From positions 124,001 to 188,000 of the forward strand of contig NZ_JADNYL010000001.1 of assembly GCF_017168195.1 (NCBI RefSeq): 64,000 nucleotides of DNA, read 5' to 3'. The position numbers and the translations under genes were made by a program. This DNA comes from Thalassotalea sp. G2M2-11 (GTDB lineage Bacteria > Pseudomonadota > Gammaproteobacteria > Enterobacterales > Alteromonadaceae). Shown piece after piece: positions 19,761-27,618 of this stretch. The notes below the pieces were generated by a model. The model did not search any database. It was not told the DNA's origin and worked only from the letters and a program-made list of their open reading frames with translations. Within the stretch, counting starts at the first letter, position 1, and the number at the start of each line of letters is the position of its first letter.

Positions 19761-20461
19761 CAAACTTATTTCTTTCAAATAAACGATTTTCGACCCCCGC
19801 TTGGTTAGTGGAAAAACAATCACGCCGTCAATTTTTAAAATCGGCTGCTGGTGCTTCAGCGACGCTGGGGATGACAAAAATTGCATTGGCAATTCCCGCC
19901 AGTAATGAAAAACAGTACTTATCGGCTTTGCAACAACCGCTGTGGCAAACCTTGGATGCTGTATTAAATCATTTATTACCATCTTCGGTGAGTGGCCCAG
20001 GCGCCAAAGAAATTCAAGCAACTTATTACCTGTATCAGCTAGTGCATGAACAACCAACCGATAAAGGTGAAATTGAGTTTGTCTACCAAGGTGTTGAGTG
20101 GCTCAATGGTTATAGTGATAATCACTATTCAAAGCCATTTATGCAATTATCATCGCAAGAAAAAGAGCGGGTACTCAAAGGTATTAGCCGATCTCAGGCT
20201 GGCAGTAATTGGCTGAATATGTTGATTCTAGATATTTATGAAGCCATGTTGTCACCACCTGCCTATGGCGGTAATCCTGATGGTATTGGTTGGCAATGGT
20301 TAGCGCATCAGGCGGGATTTCCGCTACCAAAAGCTGGACAGCGTTATTATGAATTACCGCCACGTAGCCGGGTAGTAGGGCAGGCACAGGCATCCATTAT
20401 TCGAACACATGATATAACCGCTAAACGGACTGTAAACGCAAAAGGTGATCGCAAAGCATGA
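19757..20461 (+). CDS. Gluconate 2-dehydrogenase subunit 3-family protein, Tat signal
   Basis: Small accessory subunit for a periplasmic membrane-linked GMC dehydrogenase. The twin-arginine motif SRRQFLKSA is followed by a hydrophobic stretch, indicating Tat export of a folded complex. The 234-residue length and the later WLNMLILDIYEAML and GNPDGIGWQWLAH segments suit the family. It overlaps both neighbours by 4 bp (ATGA junctions), so translation is coupled and the three products likely form one complex. Confidence 0.87.
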   Translation: MTNLFLSNKRFSTPAWLVEKQSRRQFLKSAAGASATLGMTKIALAIPASNEKQYLSALQQPLWQTLDAVLNHLLPSSVSGPGAKEIQATYYLYQLVHEQPTDKGEIEFVYQGVEWLNGYSDNHYSKPFMQLSSQEKERVLKGISRSQAGSNWLNMLILDIYEAMLSPPAYGGNPDGIGWQWLAHQAGFPLPKAGQRYYELPPRSRVVGQAQASIIRTHDITAKRTVNAKGDRKA

Positions 20462-22164
20462 AATATGACATTTGTATTGTAGGTAGTGGTGCTGGAGCTT
20501 CGCCTGTTGCTTATACATTAGCTAAAGCTGGCGCTAAAGTGTTGGTACTGGAAAAAGGCCCTTGGCTAACAGAAAAAGAATTCTTTAAAGATGAGTTGGC
20601 GATTAGCTTGCGTGATGCGTATAACCCTGACTTACAAGATGAACAACACGTTATTGAAGAAGCGTATGAAACTGAGGATGGCAGCACTTACTGGCAAGGT
20701 GAAGCAACCAGTGAATCTGGTTGGAGCTTCTGGAACGGTAGTGTTGTTGGTGGCTCATCTAACTTTATGAGTGGCTATTTTCATCGCTTGAAGCCGATTG
20801 ATTTTCGGTTACGGTCAGAATTTGGAGATATTGATGGGGCCAATATTGTCGATTGGCCGATTAGTTACCAAGAGTTAGAGCCATATTACGCGCTGGTTGA
20901 GCAGGTAGTTGGTGTTTCTGGCAAAGTGGTTGAACATCCACATCAAGAACCACGCTCTACCAAAGATTTTCCCTACCCACCACTTGCTGAACATGCGGTT
21001 GCTGGTTGGATTGATGACGCGGCAAAAGCCATTGATTTTCATAGTATGCCTGTGCCAAGAGCGGTTTTGTCACAGCCGGCAATGGGGCGCAATAGTTGTG
21101 AGTATTCAGGCTATTGCAGTAGCTATGGCTGTTCTACAGGAGCCAAAGGCAGTGGTCGAGCGGCGCTGTTAAATCATGCGGTCGCGACGGGTAATTTAAC
21201 CATAGTGGATAATGCCAAGGTATATCGTCTTGAAACTGATAATGAGAACAAGGTTAGCGCGGTACATTATTACGATCGACAAGGACGGAAACAGCAAGTC
21301 AGTGCCACGATTTATGTGGTTGCCTGTCAAGCAATTGAAACGTCAAGGCTGTTATTAGCCTCTCGCAGTAAGAATTTCCCCAATGGTTTGGCAAACAACA
21401 ACGGACAAGTGGGAAAAAATTTAGTATTTAGTGCCGGTGGTACCGGCCAAGGTGATTTTTTCTATCAAGATCTCTCGAAAGAGAAACAAGCAGAATTAAA
21501 GCAAGTTGGCCCTTTTATTAATCGTGCATTACAAGATTGGTATCAAATTGATGACGCAACGTTTTCAGGCGCTAATGATGCGGGTAAAGCGAAAGGTGGT
21601 ACTATCGACTTTTTATTTCATCAAAACCCAATTGCTCGTGTGCAAGGTTCACAATGGGATGATAATGAAGATCTAGTGTGGGGCGAACAACTCAAACACA
21701 ATATTTTTAAGGAGTTTACTAGTTATAAGACGCTGCGTTTTGAAGTGTTTAATGACTGGCTTCCCACCGATGATTGTTTTGTCACCTTAGATGAAGAAGT
21801 CACCGATAAATGGGGCGATCCTGTTGCTAAGGTCAGAATTGGCGCACATGCTCACGATCTTAAAGTGGGGGAATATCTCGCAGAGAAAGGTGAGCAATTG
21901 CTTAAACAACTTGGCGCTAAAAATGTGAGCAGTTCAGTGAGTAGCTATCCTCCAACTAATCTGATGGCAGGGGGATGCCGATTTGGTGATGATGCAAAAA
22001 CGTCGGTGCTCAACAAACATTGTCAGGCGCATGAAGTTGCTAATTTATATATTACCGATGGCTCATTTATGCCAACAGGTGGCAGTGTACCTTATACTTT
22101 TACCATCTATGCCAATGCCTTTCGTGTGGCTGACCACATAAAGCAGCGCTATTTCAGTAGCTAA
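20458..22164 (+). CDS. GMC-family FAD-dependent dehydrogenase
   Basis: Catalytic subunit of a sugar or alcohol dehydrogenase. The Rossmann FAD motif is at residues 6-12 (VGSGAGASP), and the C-terminal active-site region DGSFMPTGGSVPYTFTIYAN matches gluconate and fructose dehydrogenase-type GMC proteins. There is no export signal of its own, fitting co-export with the Tat-tagged subunit encoded just upstream. No cytochrome c subunit gene follows, so the electron acceptor is unclear. 568 residues, normal for the family. Confidence 0.9.
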   Translation: MKYDICIVGSGAGASPVAYTLAKAGAKVLVLEKGPWLTEKEFFKDELAISLRDAYNPDLQDEQHVIEEAYETEDGSTYWQGEATSESGWSFWNGSVVGGSSNFMSGYFHRLKPIDFRLRSEFGDIDGANIVDWPISYQELEPYYALVEQVVGVSGKVVEHPHQEPRSTKDFPYPPLAEHAVAGWIDDAAKAIDFHSMPVPRAVLSQPAMGRNSCEYSGYCSSYGCSTGAKGSGRAALLNHAVATGNLTIVDNAKVYRLETDNENKVSAVHYYDRQGRKQQVSATIYVVACQAIETSRLLLASRSKNFPNGLANNNGQVGKNLVFSAGGTGQGDFFYQDLSKEKQAELKQVGPFINRALQDWYQIDDATFSGANDAGKAKGGTIDFLFHQNPIARVQGSQWDDNEDLVWGEQLKHNIFKEFTSYKTLRFEVFNDWLPTDDCFVTLDEEVTDKWGDPVAKVRIGAHAHDLKVGEYLAEKGEQLLKQLGAKNVSSSVSSYPPTNLMAGGCRFGDDAKTSVLNKHCQAHEVANLYITDGSFMPTGGSVPYTFTIYANAFRVADHIKQRYFSS

Positions 22165-22228
22165 GATAATGTAAACAAGGGTGACAATTAGCTCGATTAA
22201 GTGTTTGTTTACCAATTGTAGTAAAATT

Positions 22229-22250
22229 AAAGCCATCATATGATGGCTTT
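22229..22250. terminator. Palindromic terminator
   Basis: AAAGCCATCAT / ATGATGGCTTT forms an 11-bp perfect palindrome. On the minus strand TTTAATTTT follows, suggesting it first served the decayed TonB receptor gene; it may also end the dehydrogenase operon on the plus strand. Confidence 0.65.
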
Positions 22251-22266
22251 ACTATTATCTTATTGC

Positions 22267-22380
22267 TTAGAATGAATACTTTGTTCTAACAAAGAAGGTT
22301 GAACCTAAAAATGCTGGGCTATAAGCGCCTGCTGAATTAGTATCTCTGATGTTTGATAGTATCTGGGTATCTAAAGTGGT
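22267..22380 (-). pseudogene. Remnant of a TonB-dependent receptor C-terminus
   Basis: Reading the minus strand towards the stop at 22267-22269 gives about 37 codons ending PAFLGSTFFVRTKYSF-stop. Alternating hydrophobic residues with a final Phe match the last beta-strand (the outer-membrane assembly signal) of TonB-dependent receptors. A stop codon lies directly upstream in frame, and no receptor body is present. I read it as the leftover of a deleted receptor gene, with its own terminator still attached. Confidence 0.6.
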
Positions 22381-22541
22381 TTAACATCATTTTAATGACA
22401 ACCGTTGGTGTTTTACTCGTAAACTAATTCATTTAACAATAAATAAACAAGGCTAATAGTGGCGACCTCATCGCTGCTCAGGCATAATCGCCCTGTTCAT
22501 TCTTATAAAACAGACTTTATAGAGTAATAATAGGAAAGATT

Positions 22542-23405
22542 ATGATCCATAGTATGACGGCTTTTTCACGCGTAGAAGTGAAAGGAGATTGGGGTAATGC
22601 CATTTGGGAAATTCGCAGCGTTAATCAACGCTTCTTAGAGACCTATTTTCGTCTTCCCGAACAGTTTCGCAGTATTGAACCGGTATTAAGAGAGCGATTT
22701 CGAAAAGCACTTAATCGTGGCAAAGTAGAATGCGGACTACGTTTTAATCCAAATCCTGCTGCGAAAGGAAAATTGTCACTTAATCAAGATTTAGCACTTC
22801 AATTGCTACAACATGCCAGTTGGATTAACGAGCAAACCTTAAATAGTAAAGTCAATCCAATTGAAATTATGCGCTGGCCAGGCGTGATGGAAGCTGAAGA
22901 AACTGACATGGATAGTATTCAAGCAGAAATACTCGCTGGTTTTGATCAGGCATTAAAAGACTTTATTGTGGCTCGAGCCAGCGAAGGTGAAAACCTTAAA
23001 GCCTTAATTGAACAACGACTTGACGGCATAGTAGTAGAAGCTGAAAAAGTGCAAGCTCACATGCCAGAAGTTATCGAGTGGCAACGCAAGCGTATCATTG
23101 ATAAATTTGAAGAAGCGAAAATTGAACTAGAATCTACTCGTGTTGAACAAGAGCTTGTGATGTTGGCGCAGAAAATGGATGTTGATGAAGAAATTGACCG
23201 CTTGTTCAGTCACGTAAAAGAAACTAAAAGCATCTTGAAGAAAGGCGGAGCGCAAGGGCGCCGTTTAGATTTTATGATGCAAGAATTTAATCGTGAAGCA
23301 AATACTTTGGGTTCAAAATCGATCAATAGCGACATCACCAACTCAGCAGTTGAGCTTAAAGTGCTTATTGAGCAAATGCGCGAACAGATCCAAAACATTG
23401 AATAG
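22542..23405 (+). CDS. yicC: YicC-family endoribonuclease
   Basis: A 287-residue conserved protein with IHSMTAFSRVEVKGDWG at the start and MDVDEEIDRLFSHV and GRRLDFMMQEFNREANTLGSK near the end, all hallmarks of the YicC family, reported to be an endoribonuclease. Its last codons (IQNIE-stop) coincide with the left end of the genomic island, so the very 3' end has probably been supplied by the inserted element. Reading frame and length are kept, so the gene should still work. Confidence 0.95.
   Translation: MIHSMTAFSRVEVKGDWGNAIWEIRSVNQRFLETYFRLPEQFRSIEPVLRERFRKALNRGKVECGLRFNPNPAAKGKLSLNQDLALQLLQHASWINEQTLNSKVNPIEIMRWPGVMEAEETDMDSIQAEILAGFDQALKDFIVARASEGENLKALIEQRLDGIVVEAEKVQAHMPEVIEWQRKRIIDKFEEAKIELESTRVEQELVMLAQKMDVDEEIDRLFSHVKETKSILKKGGAQGRRLDFMMQEFNREANTLGSKSINSDITNSAVELKVLIEQMREQIQNIE
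23386..23398 (+). repeat. Left attachment site candidate (attL) in the 3' end of yicC
   Basis: AGATCCAAAACAT here matches AGATCCAGAACAT at 54609-54621 with one difference. Homology continues through the yicC stop codon in the same phase. Integration of mobilisable islands at the yicC 3' end is known in Vibrio. The integrase gene begins about 210 bp inwards. Confidence 0.75.
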
Positions 23406-23565
23406 AGATACTATCTGCGCAATTTGGAAGGGAATTTAACCAAATACCATATAATTTAAGGCGTTAGAGCGGAAATATTTAAGAAAACTTTTAAAACTTT
23501 ATGTTTTCTTTAGCGCTTTTTAGGCCAATGTGGTGATTCAACTGGTGCTTTGTCACCCTCATTCA

Positions 23566-23603
23566 CCTCATTTACTCACCACTTTAAAAACGAGTAAATG
23601 AGG
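23566..23603. promoter_or_regulatory. Inverted repeat covering the ribosome site of integrase 1
   Basis: CCTCATTTACTC (23566-23577) and GAGTAAATGAGG (23592-23603) are perfect 12-bp arms around a 14-base loop. The right arm includes the GAGG ribosome site of the integrase gene starting at 23610, so folding or protein binding here should restrict integrase expression. Part of the arm (CGAGTAAATGA) recurs at 54486-54496 near the other island end. Confidence 0.6.
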
Positions 23604-23609
23604 TATTCC

Positions 23610-24875
23610 ATGTCTGTAATAGAAAAAAACAATCGAGTGGCCGAATTGGTTGAACAAGGTCAGCCTGCATTCGAAAGTATTTATCAAGGTCTTTATATCG
23701 ATGTTAAATCCAGAGGCACAGCCAGTTGGGTATTCCGATATCAGCTTTTTGGCAAACGACGTCAATTTAAAATTGGTGCTTACGGGGTAGATCATGATGA
23801 TCTTCTAGATGTCGAAGATGCCATCAAAATTGCCATTGACTGTCGTAAAAAACTGAACGGTGGTATTGATCCGAAGCTCGATGCTGAACGCCTTCAATAC
23901 AAAAAACTTGTAACGTTTGACGACTGCGCTCAAAAATACCTAACTCAGAAGCAAGAGCGTATTAAAACAGCTTATATATATGAGCGCGTGTATAACAATG
24001 AAATCAAGCCCTATCTGGGTAACGTGCGTATGGATCGCATTCACAGCTATGATATTGATAGTGTCATTCAACGAGTACTAGATTCAAAGCGTCCTGCGGT
24101 TGCAAATCAAGTTCTTTTGTTTATTAAACGCGTGTACCGTGTTGCAGTTAAATATCAAGTGGTCATGAGCAACATTGCCCAAGAATTTTCTCAAACTGAA
24201 GATGCGGGTGGTGCTGACAATCGACGCCAACGTTTCTTAGAAGAGCAAGAGATTGAACTAGCATTTGGCGTATTTCGAGAGCATCCCAACAAGATCCCAA
24301 CGGCTAGCTACATTGCTCTTTCGCTTTTACTTGTACTTGGCGTGAGAAAGATGGAATTATTATCTGCTCGCTGGCAGCAGATCGACCTCAATAGTAAAAC
24401 ATTTAAGTTATTCAGCGAAGGCACTAAAACAGCTACAGCCTTGATTGTTCCAATCCCTGACTTAGCTATACCATTGTTTCGAGACCTTAAAATTTTGAGC
24501 CGACATTCAGACTATTTATTTCCCAACCGTAAGGAAAGCAAGAATCCTCACATCTCTGAAGACACGCTAAATGACGCAATTAGCGCTTTATTTGGCGTAG
24601 CATATGGCAATCGTAAACCCGGTCCAGACTATATGACAGAAGCGGGGGTAGATCATTTTACCGTCCATGACTTACGTCGCACTTTCCGTACTCTTTTATC
24701 TAAGTTGGGCGTTAAAAAAGAAATTGCTGAAAAATGCATCAATCACAAGCTAAAAGGCGTAGAAAAAACATATGATTGTTATGCGTATTTTTCAGAACGA
24801 ATCGAAGCTCATAATCGTTTAGCGGAATTAGTAATGCCCCTAATTAAATATGAAGCGTTTTCACAGCATGCCTAA
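23610..24875 (+). CDS. Tyrosine recombinase (island integrase, P4-like)
   Basis: Integrase expected to catalyse recombination between the yicC-end sites. The N-terminal DUF4102-type arm-binding domain is visible (GTASWVFRYQLFGKRRQFKIG), then a core-binding domain, then the catalytic domain with arginine in LGVRKMELL, HDLRRTF, CINHK and the tyrosine in EKTYDCY. I chose the ATG at 23610 because GAGG lies 6 bp upstream; an in-frame ATG at 23598 is inside the inverted repeat. It is the first gene of the island, pointing inward, as usual for such elements. Confidence 0.93.
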   Translation: MSVIEKNNRVAELVEQGQPAFESIYQGLYIDVKSRGTASWVFRYQLFGKRRQFKIGAYGVDHDDLLDVEDAIKIAIDCRKKLNGGIDPKLDAERLQYKKLVTFDDCAQKYLTQKQERIKTAYIYERVYNNEIKPYLGNVRMDRIHSYDIDSVIQRVLDSKRPAVANQVLLFIKRVYRVAVKYQVVMSNIAQEFSQTEDAGGADNRRQRFLEEQEIELAFGVFREHPNKIPTASYIALSLLLVLGVRKMELLSARWQQIDLNSKTFKLFSEGTKTATALIVPIPDLAIPLFRDLKILSRHSDYLFPNRKESKNPHISEDTLNDAISALFGVAYGNRKPGPDYMTEAGVDHFTVHDLRRTFRTLLSKLGVKKEIAEKCINHKLKGVEKTYDCYAYFSERIEAHNRLAELVMPLIKYEAFSQHA

Positions 24876-24962
24876 CTTAAATATAAAACGGCAGCTTCCG
24901 AGTCAGCTTGTTCACTAGGACACTATAAAAAGTACATTGTAAAAGAGCGCAGTATCCATACC

Positions 24963-24985
24963 AAAGTGGCTTCATCAGCCACTTT
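24963..24985. terminator. Hairpin between integrase 1 and the KfrA-like gene
   Basis: AAAGTGGCT / AGCCACTTT with a 5-base loop, between two convergent genes. There is no long T tract; likely a bidirectional terminator. Confidence 0.65.
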
Positions 24986-24996
24986 CATATATCTAT

Positions 24997-25578
24997 CTAT
25001 GCGGCTTTTAGTTCCGATATCCGTGCGGCTTGTTCATTGATTATCCGGTCTTTATCAGCGATAGTATTATTGTGGACTTCAGCTTTCGCTTGTAACTCAA
25101 TAATCACTTTTTCTAATCCCACTATCTTATTTTTAAGCTTATGGACGTCTTTAAGCTCTTTTGACATAGAGTAAATGCGATCTTCATTTTGATTAATGAC
25201 CTGATCTGCATCAGTTAGCTTTTCTTCTAGAATTTGCATTTGCTCATCAAATTTAACTTTTTCTTTTTCAATACGGCAACTAGCCTTGTCTTGAATCTGT
25301 TTATCTGACTCTAAAAGGAAAGAAGCAAAGCTTGTTTTGACGGTGCTAAGCACTGATTCGAGTGCAAACTCAAGAGATTCAGGTAATTCTTGTACCAATT
25401 CATCTGACCCTCGCAGATCAGCTTGATAACTTTCCCAGATTTCGATGAGTCTAGCGGGTCTACCACCACCTAATTTTGCGCTAAGTGCGTGGCCTGTAAT
25501 TCTTTTTGCAGGGTTTTCATTTTTTAATTCATTGCCCGCTGCAATGATCTGTTCATCTGTATAGTTAGACGGACGCAT
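24997..25578 (-). CDS. KfrA-like DNA-binding coiled-coil protein
   Basis: A 193-residue protein. The N-terminal 50 residues (YTDEQIIAAGNELKN, ITGHALSAKLGGGRPARL) match the helix-turn-helix domain of plasmid KfrA proteins, which bind DNA. The rest (about 85-193) is a long predicted coiled coil with many Glu, Lys, Gln and Leu. KfrA proteins help partition plasmids and repress their own promoters. In an island it may stabilise the excised form or act as a repressor. AGAGGTG precedes the ATG. An AAAC microsatellite lies about 165 bp upstream. Confidence 0.82.
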   Translation of the reverse strand: MRPSNYTDEQIIAAGNELKNENPAKRITGHALSAKLGGGRPARLIEIWESYQADLRGSDELVQELPESLEFALESVLSTVKTSFASFLLESDKQIQDKASCRIEKEKVKFDEQMQILEEKLTDADQVINQNEDRIYSMSKELKDVHKLKNKIVGLEKVIIELQAKAEVHNNTIADKDRIINEQAARISELKAA

Positions 25579-25742
25579 ATATCACCTCTATGAGTAAATT
25601 ATTAAATTGTCCCCCGACTAATTGTTTAATTTTCCCCGCTGAGAGTGATCATATTCTAGACAGATGCTGCGGATCAATACTAAGAATCTAATAGTTCAGA
25701 GTATTAAATTTTCTAATATTTTCTTAACCTGTTTATACTTTT

Positions 25743-25790
25743 AAACAAACAAACAAACAAACAAACAAACAAACAAACAAACAAACAAAC
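25743..25790. repeat. Tetranucleotide microsatellite, 12 copies of AAAC
   Basis: Twelve perfect AAAC units followed by AAAT. It lies in the 228-bp gap between the KfrA-like gene start (25578) and the stop of the small CxxC gene (25807). Such repeats change length by slipped-strand mispairing, which could alter spacing in the upstream region of the KfrA-like gene. Confidence 0.95.
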
Positions 25791-25806
25791 AAATAACTGT
25801 TGATAA

Positions 25807-26019
25807 TTATTTGGACGCTGCTTTCTTTGCTTTAACTTTTGCTAATATCAGCATCTGTTCAGTATCCGTACCTAAATGCTTTGGGCATGTAAAAATATAC
25901 ATTTTTCTTATTCTGCCTTTTTGATGACTTTTTTCAGTTGGCAGCAGGACTTCAGTGCGAATATCAATACTTTTGTTGTTACAGGCTGTGCATTCCGCAT
26001 TTTCAAAGTCGATATTCAT
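25807..26019 (-). CDS. Small Cys-rich protein, probable zinc ribbon
   Basis: A 70-residue protein with C-TA-C near the N-terminus (AECTACNNKS) and CPKH in the middle (IFTCPKHLG), a spacing that suits a zinc ribbon with Cys3His or similar. The C-terminal end is Lys/Ala-rich. Not otherwise recognised. It lies 13 bp after the 104-residue gene in the same direction, so the two are probably one transcript. Function unknown. Confidence 0.6.
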   Translation of the reverse strand: MNIDFENAECTACNNKSIDIRTEVLLPTEKSHQKGRIRKMYIFTCPKHLGTDTEQMLILAKVKAKKAASK

Positions 26020-26032
26020 AAGTTTTTACTCA

Positions 26033-26347
26033 CTAATGCAAAATTAAATTTTGGTTATTAAAGCCGTTTATTTGTTGAGGACTAAAACCGTGGCGGAGTA
26101 ATTCAAAATCAGATAAATCAATCTTTGCTTTACTACCTGTTCCTAGTAGTTGGTAGATGCTACCTGATGTGGTCGTTATAAGTTGAGTTTCAAAATTAAT
26201 CTTCTTAATCTTTGAGGTGGTAACATAATCTCCTTTGCAAAAACGAATCGTACTGTCATCAACGACAGTTGCATACAACACGTCACCAATATGCTCCTCT
26301 GCTTCATAAACGGATACAATTTGCCAATCTTTAACAACAGTGTTCAT
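26033..26347 (-). CDS. Unknown 104-residue protein with ribosome site in a hairpin
   Basis: Not recognised. The protein looks like a small all-beta fold (GDVLYATVVDDSTIRFCKGDYVTTSKIKKI), possibly an SH3- or Tudor-like barrel, with a short helical tail. There are no membrane segments. The AGGAG ribosome site is partly inside a 9-bp inverted repeat immediately before the ATG, suggesting translational or operator control. It precedes the small zinc-ribbon gene. Confidence 0.6.
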   Translation of the reverse strand: MNTVVKDWQIVSVYEAEEHIGDVLYATVVDDSTIRFCKGDYVTTSKIKKINFETQLITTTSGSIYQLLGTGSKAKIDLSDFELLRHGFSPQQINGFNNQNLILH

Positions 26348-26379
26348 GATAAGCTCCTATTTTTAAGTAAGAGCTTATC
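26348..26379. promoter_or_regulatory. Inverted repeat over the ribosome site of the 104-residue gene
   Basis: GATAAGCTC (26348-26356) and GAGCTTATC (26371-26379) are perfect 9-bp arms around a 14-base loop. Read on the minus strand, the arm nearest the gene follows AG to give AGGAGCTTATC directly before ATG, so the hairpin would hide the ribosome site, or the palindrome could bind a repressor. Confidence 0.55.
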
Positions 26380-26494
26380 TTACGGAAAGAAAATTAAAAC
26401 TTCGCGTGAAAGCATGGAGGTAATGTTGAGTAATTTATAACCTGATGATATCTAATCAAATTCAGTAGACTGAAAATGACTTAATTGGTCATAT

Positions 26495-27472
26495 CTAATA
26501 AATATGCTTATCGTGTACTTTTAAATAAGAACGCCAAACGCCTTTTCCTCTTCCTTCAGAAAACATGCTTAATTCAACGTCATCCGCAGAGACTGCTTCG
26601 CCTAAGCTATCTGCTGTTTTTTCAATGAAGTAGCAAAACTTTTCATAAGCAGACGATGTATTTTTGTCAGATACATGCGCTTGAACTTCTCCCGACTTTT
26701 TAACCTGCTTATTCATTAGAATGTCGTGATGCCCATGAAGCAAATTGTATGAGCGTGCAGTCCACTGATCCATTATGTACCCACGATTTTTTGGCTGGGA
26801 TAGAAAATAAATTAGCTTAGTGTAATAAGCAGGTCCCATTCCGGGCAGTTGTTTCTTTTTTCTTAAGCTTGCAAACGCATCGTACGCACCTGCTCTTGTG
26901 GCATTGCCTGATAAAATATCTTCGGCAACTGACTTCCACGAAAACCATTTATTAAAGGCACTGTAGCAATGCTTTCTATTCATACCACCCCAAGCACAAA
27001 TTACAATACAACTATTAAACAGTTTATTTGAGCAATTTGTAACATAATCAAATACGTCTTTACGACTTAATGCTTTATCTGGAAAGTTTTCAATATCAAT
27101 TTGTAATCCTAAGTTTTTCAAGCTCTGAGCATAGCTTCTGATGTTAAAGCCAGCCCAAGACTCGTCTTCTGAACTTAAGATATTCTTGAACAAAAAGTCT
27201 AAATGTTCCTCTGGTGTTTTTGCTGGAGCAAGACTTACATTTTTTTTTATACTTAGATTTCGCTTTGTATCGTCTTTGTTCGAATTAACTTTTATATATT
27301 TATAATAATAGGTATTTGCCTGCTTCTCTTTCATCTCAAGGCTGCCCATTAATAGTTTAAGAAAACCCTGTCTTGTAAACTCTGGATGAGCCTTGGCCAT
27401 ATTTTTCGCAATTTCACTCTTAGCCATCCCTAAGTTAAGTTGACTTTGATACTCTGCAATTAACTCCAACAT
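26495..27472 (-). CDS. OGG-fold (8-oxoguanine DNA glycosylase-like) protein
   Basis: A 325-residue protein. Residues 209-221 (LPGMGPAYYTKLI) form a helix-hairpin-helix with the spacing seen in HhH glycosylases, and D235 in GYIMDQW sits where the catalytic aspartate of that fold is expected. This suggests the OGG-fold family found in bacterial islands. The N-terminal 60 residues form a separate helical domain (IAKNMAKAHPEFTRQGF) that may bind DNA. It could act on modified phage bases; that is inference. AGGAG precedes the ATG, and a GGGACA-type palindrome lies about 75 bp upstream. Confidence 0.7.
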   Translation of the reverse strand: MLELIAEYQSQLNLGMAKSEIAKNMAKAHPEFTRQGFLKLLMGSLEMKEKQANTYYYKYIKVNSNKDDTKRNLSIKKNVSLAPAKTPEEHLDFLFKNILSSEDESWAGFNIRSYAQSLKNLGLQIDIENFPDKALSRKDVFDYVTNCSNKLFNSCIVICAWGGMNRKHCYSAFNKWFSWKSVAEDILSGNATRAGAYDAFASLRKKKQLPGMGPAYYTKLIYFLSQPKNRGYIMDQWTARSYNLLHGHHDILMNKQVKKSGEVQAHVSDKNTSSAYEKFCYFIEKTADSLGEAVSADDVELSMFSEGRGKGVWRSYLKVHDKHIY

Positions 27473-27493
27473 TGCTACTCCTAAATGCTTCCT

Positions 27494-27509
27494 GCCAACT
27501 TACGTTGGC
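27494..27509. other. Small hairpin upstream of the OGG-fold gene
   Basis: GCCAAC / GTTGGC with loop TTAC, between the gene start and the palindrome at 27547. It would fold in the 5' leader of the OGG-fold mRNA. Role unknown. Confidence 0.4.
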
Positions 27510-27546
27510 TCACTAATCTATTTGTCTGCATATTACACAGTTAATA

Positions 27547-27562
27547 AGACATACAATGTCCC
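27547..27562 (-). promoter_or_regulatory. Island palindrome site 1 (candidate WYL-regulator operator)
   Basis: Minus-strand core GGGACATTGTATGTCT, 75 bp upstream of the OGG-fold gene. It shares arm sequence and exact spacing with sites 2-5. Confidence 0.55.
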
Positions 27563-27618
27563 ATACTTTACACCTTTAATTAAAGAGGCCAAAGTCACTC
27601 GACCACTACATGCTAACT

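Larger units (their letters stand above)
22165..22541. other. Intergenic region with terminator and a decayed TonB receptor tail
   Basis: A 377-bp stretch between the GMC dehydrogenase and yicC genes. It holds a palindromic terminator (22229-22250) and, on the minus strand, a remnant of an outer-membrane receptor C-terminus (22267-22380). The final 100 bp should carry the yicC promoter. Confidence 0.7.

Noticed and set aside
25743-25790. CRISPR-like array
   Set aside because: The repeats are four bases long with no spacers; it is a microsatellite. No cas genes lie near.
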